Positions 59,730 through 64,000 of a stretch of 64,000 bases of DNA are shown piece by piece. Each line of letters starts with the position of its first letter. The first letter of the stretch is position 1. The position numbers and the translations under genes were made by a program. The stretch is taken from positions 1-64,000 of the forward strand of contig NZ_JASXSH010000006.1 in assembly GCF_030315745.1 (NCBI RefSeq), read 5' to 3'. Under the pieces are notes generated by a model. It saw only the letters and a list, made by a program, of their open reading frames with translations, ran no database searches and was not told where the DNA came from. This stretch comes from Gordonia heveisoli (GTDB lineage: Bacteria > Actinomycetota > Actinomycetes > Mycobacteriales > Mycobacteriaceae).

Positions 59730-60617
59730 TCAGAACTCGTCGAGGCGCAAGTGGGAGCGGCCGGTATCGGCCCGCAGCAGCAGGTCGCCGCCCAGGCTCT
59801 CGGCGCGCTGTGGCGCCAGTCCCCAGGGCAGCGGGATCGTTGGCAGTTCGAGCGAGAAGCGGGCCAGCACCGCCGACCGCATCTCCGGGGGGACGTCGTC
59901 GTCGGCGTGGCGTTCGGGGCCGGTGTAGAAGTCGGTGGCCCGTATCACCAGGCGTCCATCGACGACCAGTAGGTCGACCGACACGCTCACCCGCGCTTTC
60001 GGGCCATCGAAGGCCGATGCCGAGGGCGGATGCTGCGGATCATCTCCCGCGGACGGCGGGAGGGCGACGGTGCCGGTGAATACCACCCCCGACGAGCGGC
60101 TGGGAGCGCCGTCCTGTGGTCCGCCGCCACCGGCCTTGCCGTCGGGCGCGGGGGTGGAGACGGTGAGGTCGGTGATTCGTAGGTAGCGGGCCACGGTGAC
60201 CGCGTCGAGTTTGGTGTACGCCGACACCGAGTCGGTGTCCACGACGTCGTCCGGGGCGAACCGGCTGCTCTGCACTCGCAGGGCGCCCAGCGTCGCCCCG
60301 AGTTCGCCGCGGCAGCCACCGAGTCCGGCACATCCGGGCAGTGGAACGTCGCGGGCGGCGATGATCGCGCCGGTGAACTCGCCCTGGGCAGCGTGGGTGA
60401 GGAACGGAAAACCCTGCAGCGTCACCTCGGGGTCGATGGTGACCCGGGGGGAGGCGGCGATCGCACGCGACATCTGGAACTCGCTGCGGGCGGCGACCGC
60501 GAAGTCGACGAGGGTGGCGACGAGCAGCGCCACCACCGCGCCGATCGCGGTCACGACCATGGTCCGGCGCACTCGCAATGACCGTCGAGAGCTGACCGGC
60601 TGGTCCGGTTCGCTCAC
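59730..60617 (-). CDS. lmeA: Envelope mannosyl-lipid maturation protein LmeA (DUF2993)
   Basis: A 295-residue DUF2993 protein resembling Rv0817c/LmeA, a periplasmic lipid-binding protein needed for elongation of the lipomannan backbone. One signal-anchor segment is at about residues 19-42 ([20 protein letters not shown]). The TULIP-type lipid-binding domain follows, with [20 protein letters not shown]. The loop with CAGLGGC could carry a disulfide. The GTG at 60617 is the best start. It lies between the leader and glnR, as in mycobacteria. Confidence 0.85.
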   Translation of the reverse strand: MSEPDQPVSSRRSLRVRRTMVVTAIGAVVALLVATLVDFAVAARSEFQMSRAIAASPRVTIDPEVTLQGFPFLTHAAQGEFTGAIIAARDVPLPGCAGLGGCRGELGATLGALRVQSSRFAPDDVVDTDSVSAYTKLDAVTVARYLRITDLTVSTPAPDGKAGGGGPQDGAPSRSSGVVFTGTVALPPSAGDDPQHPPSASAFDGPKARVSVSVDLLVVDGRLVIRATDFYTGPERHADDDVPPEMRSAVLARFSLELPTIPLPWGLAPQRAESLGGDLLLRADTGRSHLRLDEF

Positions 60618-60828
60618 GGATGCACCTGCCTTGTTAACAGCGAAACTCGCCAATGGCGCTATTCTGTCACCTATCGCGCACACGTCGGTAAGGCACCGTA
60701 AACAAATACGGTGGGCCGACGGGTGGCGGGGGTGGTCACTCGTCGAGGAGTCTCGCACGGCGACGATCGACCGCTGCCGGTTCCATCGAGGAACCGGCCT
60801 GGGAACCATGGATAGATCGGAGTGGCTG

Positions 60829-61650
60829 ATGGATCTTCTTCTGTTGACAGCCGATCCGAACCCGGAAGCAGTGCTGCCGTCGCTGTCGCTGCTCCCGCAT
60901 ACCGTGCGGGTCGCGCCGACGGAGGTGTCCTCGCTCATGGAAGCGGGTAACTCCGACGTAGCGATCGTCGATGCACGCACAGACCTGGCCGCCGCGCGCG
61001 GCCTTTGTCGTCTCTTGGGTAGTACCGGTTCGGCGGTACCGGTCGCGGCGGTGCTGACCGAGGGCGGTCTGGTGGCGGTCAACGCCGACTGGGGTATCGA
61101 CGAATTCCTGCTGCCGGCTACCGGCCCTGCCGAACTCGACGCCCGACTCCGGCTGCTGCTGGTGCGGACCCGCGGGGTGAGCGCCGAGGAGGCTTCCGGC
61201 AAGGTCACCCTCGGGGAACTGGTGATCGATGAGGGCACGTACACCGCCCGGCTGCGTGGCCGTCCGCTGGACCTCACCTACAAGGAGTTCGAGCTGCTGA
61301 AGTATCTGGCGCAGAACGCCGGACGTGTCTTCACCCGCGCACAACTGCTCCAGGAGGTGTGGGGATATGACTTCTTCGGCGGTACCCGCACGGTCGACGT
61401 CCACGTGCGACGTCTGCGCGCGAAACTCGGCAGCGAACACGAGTCGCTGATCGGTACGGTCCGAAACGTCGGCTACAAGGCGGTCCGGCCCAGTCGTGGT
61501 CGCGGGGCCGGGGCGAACGCCGGCGGCGAGACGCCGGCCGGCCCCGGTGCCGAAGCTGCTGCCGACGGTCTTTCCGCCGGTGACGATTTCGACGATGTCG
61601 ACGGGCCGGATTCCTTCGACCAGGAGTTCACCGCCAGCAATGGGAACTGA
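60829..61650 (+). CDS. glnR: OmpR-family orphan response regulator GlnR
   Basis: A 273-residue regulator resembling Rv0818/GlnR, which activates nitrogen-assimilation genes. The receiver-like domain (about 1-105) has VDARTD in place of a typical phosphorylation site. The winged-helix domain (about 125-225) contains [20 protein letters not shown] and [16 protein letters not shown]. The C-terminal 45 residues are Gly/Ala/Asp-rich and extend beyond the mycobacterial protein. The ATG at 60829 follows GGAG by six bases. The 211-base gap to lmeA probably holds both promoters. It overlaps mshD by 11 bases. Confidence 0.92.
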   Translation: MDLLLLTADPNPEAVLPSLSLLPHTVRVAPTEVSSLMEAGNSDVAIVDARTDLAAARGLCRLLGSTGSAVPVAAVLTEGGLVAVNADWGIDEFLLPATGPAELDARLRLLLVRTRGVSAEEASGKVTLGELVIDEGTYTARLRGRPLDLTYKEFELLKYLAQNAGRVFTRAQLLQEVWGYDFFGGTRTVDVHVRRLRAKLGSEHESLIGTVRNVGYKAVRPSRGRGAGANAGGETPAGPGAEAAADGLSAGDDFDDVDGPDSFDQEFTASNGN

Positions 61651-62557
61651 TACCGCCGGACCGATCGTCGCCGACCGGCTGGAGTCCGCCGACGTCGCGC
61701 GGGTCCGCCGCATCATCGCGGATGCGACTGTCGCCGATGGTGTTTCACCGCTGTCGGAGCAGGCCGTGGCCGCTGTCGACAGCCTCGCTCCGGCGGTGAC
61801 GCATGTCGTCTCCGCGGCGGGATACGCCAACATCGTGCCCGGCCGCGACGGCGAGGCGACGATGATCGAGGCCGTCGTCGACCCGGCGTCCCGCCGCCTG
61901 GGTCACGGAAAAGCGTTGGTGACAGCGGCTTTCGTCACCGCAGCCGAGCTGTCGGCGCCCGGTGGTCCGGAGCCTCGGATATGGGCGCACGGGGATCTGC
62001 CGGGCGCGGTGGCGCTGGCCTCCTCCCTCGGATTGATGCGGTTACGTGAGCTGCTACAACTGCGCCGCGGACTCGGGAACGGGGCACCCGAACTGCCCGA
62101 ACTCGTGGTCGATCCGTCGATGGTGGTGCGCACCTACGCCGGTGACGCCGACGACGCGGAGATCCTGCGGGTGAACAATGCCGCCTTCGACTGGCATCCC
62201 GAGCAGGGCGGATGGTCACCGGCCCAGATCGCCGAGCGGGTGGCGGCCCCCTGGTTCGACCCGGCCGGGTTGTTCCTGGCCTTCGACGCCGCCGACCCCG
62301 ATCGTTTGCTGGGCTTCCACTGGACCAAGACACACGATGAGGACCTCGGTGAGGTCTACATCGTCGGTGTCGATCCGGCCGCGCAGGGGCGTGGCCTCGG
62401 CCGACTGCTGACGCTCGCCGGCTTGCATCATCTCGCCGACTCGGGCCGGCGGGAGGTCAATCTCTATGTGGAGGGCGACAATACCGCCGCGCTGCACACC
62501 TATGAGCGTCTCGGGTTCACCCGCTACGCGGTCGACGTCGCATACGGGCGCGCCTAG
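61640..62557 (+). CDS. mshD: Mycothiol synthase MshD
   Basis: A 305-residue enzyme made of two GNAT domains that acetylates Cys-GlcN-Ins with acetyl-CoA, the last step of mycothiol synthesis. The active C-terminal domain has [35 protein letters not shown] (acetyl-CoA loop) and ENTAAL-like [14 protein letters not shown]. The N-terminal domain has RRLGHGKAL. It overlaps the glnR end, the same order as Rv0818-Rv0819. Confidence 0.93.
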   Translation: MGTDTAGPIVADRLESADVARVRRIIADATVADGVSPLSEQAVAAVDSLAPAVTHVVSAAGYANIVPGRDGEATMIEAVVDPASRRLGHGKALVTAAFVTAAELSAPGGPEPRIWAHGDLPGAVALASSLGLMRLRELLQLRRGLGNGAPELPELVVDPSMVVRTYAGDADDAEILRVNNAAFDWHPEQGGWSPAQIAERVAAPWFDPAGLFLAFDAADPDRLLGFHWTKTHDEDLGEVYIVGVDPAAQGRGLGRLLTLAGLHHLADSGRREVNLYVEGDNTAALHTYERLGFTRYAVDVAYGRA

Positions 62558-62571
62558 GGTCGCCGCTCGGC

Positions 62572-63726
62572 TCAGGGTGTCGGTGTCGCCGCCCGCCGGT
62601 GCGTCAGCCGCGGCAGCAGCAGATCCGCGACCCGACGGGCCTCAGCGGCCAGCGGCCATCCGGACAGGATCCAGATGTCGATCCCGGCCTGTTCGGCAAC
62701 CTGATTCATCGCCGCGGCAACATTGTCGGCGCTGCCCACGAAATAGGTGCCAGTACCTTTGCCCGCCAGGTCGAACGGCGGTTCGGCGGAGGTCCAGGTG
62801 GTCAGTCCCGCAGCCATATTCGGGGCGAACTCGAGGAGTTCCCGGCCCGGAATCCGGCCGGCGCGCAGGGCGTCGATACGTCCCTGGACGAGCGGGTCCT
62901 CGCTGCTGATCTCGGCCAGCCCCGGATATCCGAAGCTGCGCAGATTGCGGTCGGCGGTCGCCAGCACGGTTTCCGGGCGGGTGTGGGCGAGTTGCCATTC
63001 GAAGCGGTTCCACGCCTCGTCGTCGGTGTCACGGACGATCACGCTGGCCAGCACGCCGAAGCGTAGTTCGCGTCCGCGGTCGGCGGCCGCCGACCGAACC
63101 CGGTCGAACAGGGCGGCCAGCGTGGCCGGGCCGGACATGAACGACAGATAGACGTCGAGGACGTCTGCGGCGTGGGCGATGCCTTCCGGGGATGCCCCGG
63201 TGCCCCACACCTGGATGCCGCCGGGTTGCCGCGGCCCGGGGATGGCGGGTTTGTAACGCGGTCCGTAACTGAAGAATTCGCCGTCGTAAGGTTCGGGGTC
63301 GTCGGCGTAGAGCCGTTTGACGGCCGACCAGTATTCGGCCGACAGCCGGTAGCGCTGTGCCTTCGAGGAGAACTGTCCGTACCGATGCAGTACCGCGTCG
63401 GCGCCGTTGACCTGGTTGTAGATGAGTCGGCCACCGGAATACTGGTCGAATACCTGGGCTTCCTCGGCCATCAGCACGGGCGGCTTGACGCCGGGATACT
63501 CCGGGACCAGAAACCGGAGGCTCTCGGTATCGGCGACCAGCGAGATCGCCTCGCGCGCAGTGGTCAACGCACCGTAGAAGCCCAACTCGTCCAGGGTGCG
63601 AGCCTGGTGTCGGAGCGCGGCGAAGGTGGGTTCGAAGCGATGGTCGGGTTCCCAGGGGACCTCGCCGTCGGCGGGGTTGATGTACCACAGGACCTCGGGG
63701 CCGGTTCCGGGGTCGCGGCCGGTCAC
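62572..63726 (-). CDS. LLM-class flavin-dependent monooxygenase, SsuD-like
   Basis: A 384-residue luciferase-like monooxygenase of the FMNH2-dependent alkanesulfonate monooxygenase type. SsuD-like features are the N-terminal VLWYINPADGEVPWEP, YNQVNGADAVLHRYGQFSSK, FGVLASVIVRDTDDEAWNRF and the C-terminal TYFVGSADNVAAAMNQVAE. No SsuE reductase or ABC genes are adjacent. The GTG start overlaps the stop of the upstream DHQS-II-like gene by four bases, so the two act together, pointing to specialised oxidation rather than sulfonate use. Confidence 0.87.
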   Translation of the reverse strand: MTGRDPGTGPEVLWYINPADGEVPWEPDHRFEPTFAALRHQARTLDELGFYGALTTAREAISLVADTESLRFLVPEYPGVKPPVLMAEEAQVFDQYSGGRLIYNQVNGADAVLHRYGQFSSKAQRYRLSAEYWSAVKRLYADDPEPYDGEFFSYGPRYKPAIPGPRQPGGIQVWGTGASPEGIAHAADVLDVYLSFMSGPATLAALFDRVRSAAADRGRELRFGVLASVIVRDTDDEAWNRFEWQLAHTRPETVLATADRNLRSFGYPGLAEISSEDPLVQGRIDALRAGRIPGRELLEFAPNMAAGLTTWTSAEPPFDLAGKGTGTYFVGSADNVAAAMNQVAEQAGIDIWILSGWPLAAEARRVADLLLPRLTHRRAATPTP

Positions 63727-64000
63727 CGTTCGTCGCAGAACTCGGTGATGGGCAGGCCGACGTGGCGGGATTCGCTGGGGACGTGGCCGAGCAGCAGGTC
63801 GCCGGGCTTGAGTTCGGTGACGTTGTTGACCGAACCGCCGGGGCCGAGCAGTCGCACATGCCAGTCGTCCTGCGCGATCACGTTGACGGTACGACCGTCG
63901 GGCGCGGCGGCGGTGACCGAGATCAGCGGGCGCCGTTCGATCTTCACCCGGCCGATGCGGACCTCGCGTACCTCGCCGGTGCTGCGGATGGCCAGGATGG
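63723..64000 (-). CDS. 3-dehydroquinate synthase II-like protein, C-terminal part (cut by window edge)
   Basis: The frame is open from the window edge to the stop at 63723, giving 91 residues. The segment VRIGRVKIERRPLISV, a second strand set (VNVIAQDDWHVRLLGPGGSV) and VTELKPGDLLLGHV match the C-terminal domain of archaeal-type 3-dehydroquinate synthase II as I know it. Actinobacterial relatives such as GriH make 3-amino-4-hydroxybenzoate. The GTG at 63947 is internal, since the family sequence continues upstream of it. The missing N-terminal part would decide the subfamily. Confidence 0.75.
   Translation of the reverse strand, partial: ILAIRSTGEVREVRIGRVKIERRPLISVTAAAPDGRTVNVIAQDDWHVRLLGPGGSVNNVTELKPGDLLLGHVPSESRHVGLPITEFCDER

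Overview
This is high-GC actinobacterial DNA from a mycolic-acid producer of the order Mycobacteriales. It carries a complete mce4 sterol-import operon, many KstR and KstR2 steroid-regulon genes, the mycothiol gene mshD, lmeA and a GlnR-type regulator. Gordonia is my best guess for the genus, with Rhodococcus or Williamsia possible; no rRNA or other definitive marker is present. The first 58 bases are a pure C run followed at once by a 17-bp hairpin, which looks like a contig end with a sequencing artefact rather than biology.

Layout. 0.3-5.2 kb: aldehyde dehydrogenase, kstR2, zapE, a TetR gene and a metallo-hydrolase; the two convergent gene pairs here end inside two copies of the same hairpin element. 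5.4-12.9 kb: an acyl-CoA synthetase, then the module for the last steroid rings (ipdC, ipdB, ipdA and echA20 on the minus strand, two SDR genes and a SnoaL-like gene on the plus strand) around a perfect KstR2 operator. 13.0-21.6 kb: a GyrA-like/GNAT fusion, an acyl-CoA synthetase with KstR-type sites, a CYP125 paralogue with its own TetR operator, a Ddn-like reductase, fadA5, and cyp125 with a SnoaL-like partner. 21.7-25.2 kb: an accessory patch with an ECF sigma factor, a membrane anti-sigma candidate, a CxxC AhpD-like protein, an AbiEi/nuclease-like protein and dispersed palindromic repeats. 25.2-34.9 kb: ltp3, ltp4, a double-OB-fold protein, an F420-type oxidoreductase, a stand-alone CYP102-like P450, echA19, fadD19 and a nitronate-monooxygenase-like gene. 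35.2-39.2 kb: a secreted glycine-zipper protein and a five-unit tandem array (four intact, one deleted) of small secreted proteins that I cannot assign to any family. 39.2-55.5 kb: fadD17-fadE27-fadE26 facing fdxD-hsd4A-yrbE4AB-mce4ABCDEF and two Mce-associated genes. 55.9-62.6 kb: an unknown triple-repeat protein, then the Rv0813c-Rv0819-like housekeeping block (nitrobindin, sseC, thiosulfate sulfurtransferase with a cysteine-rich leader peptide, lmeA, glnR, mshD). 62.6-64 kb: an SsuD-like monooxygenase coupled to a 3-dehydroquinate-synthase-II-like gene cut by the window edge.

How the genes fit together. Mce4 imports sterol. CYP125 starts oxidation of the side chain. FadD19 and FadD17 make CoA thioesters, FadE26/FadE27 desaturate, EchA19 hydrates, Hsd4A oxidises and FadA5 thiolyses, while Ltp3, Ltp4 and the OB-fold protein act on branched (phytosterol) side chains. 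IpdAB, IpdC and EchA20 open and degrade the C/D rings. The side-chain and import genes carry KstR sites (TnnAACnnGTTnnA); the ring genes carry KstR2 sites (AnCAAGnnCTTGnT). The strongest candidates for something undescribed are the secreted-protein array at 36.5-39.2 kb, the GyrA-like/GNAT fusion, the triple-repeat protein, and two repeat families that supply stop codons to neighbouring genes.
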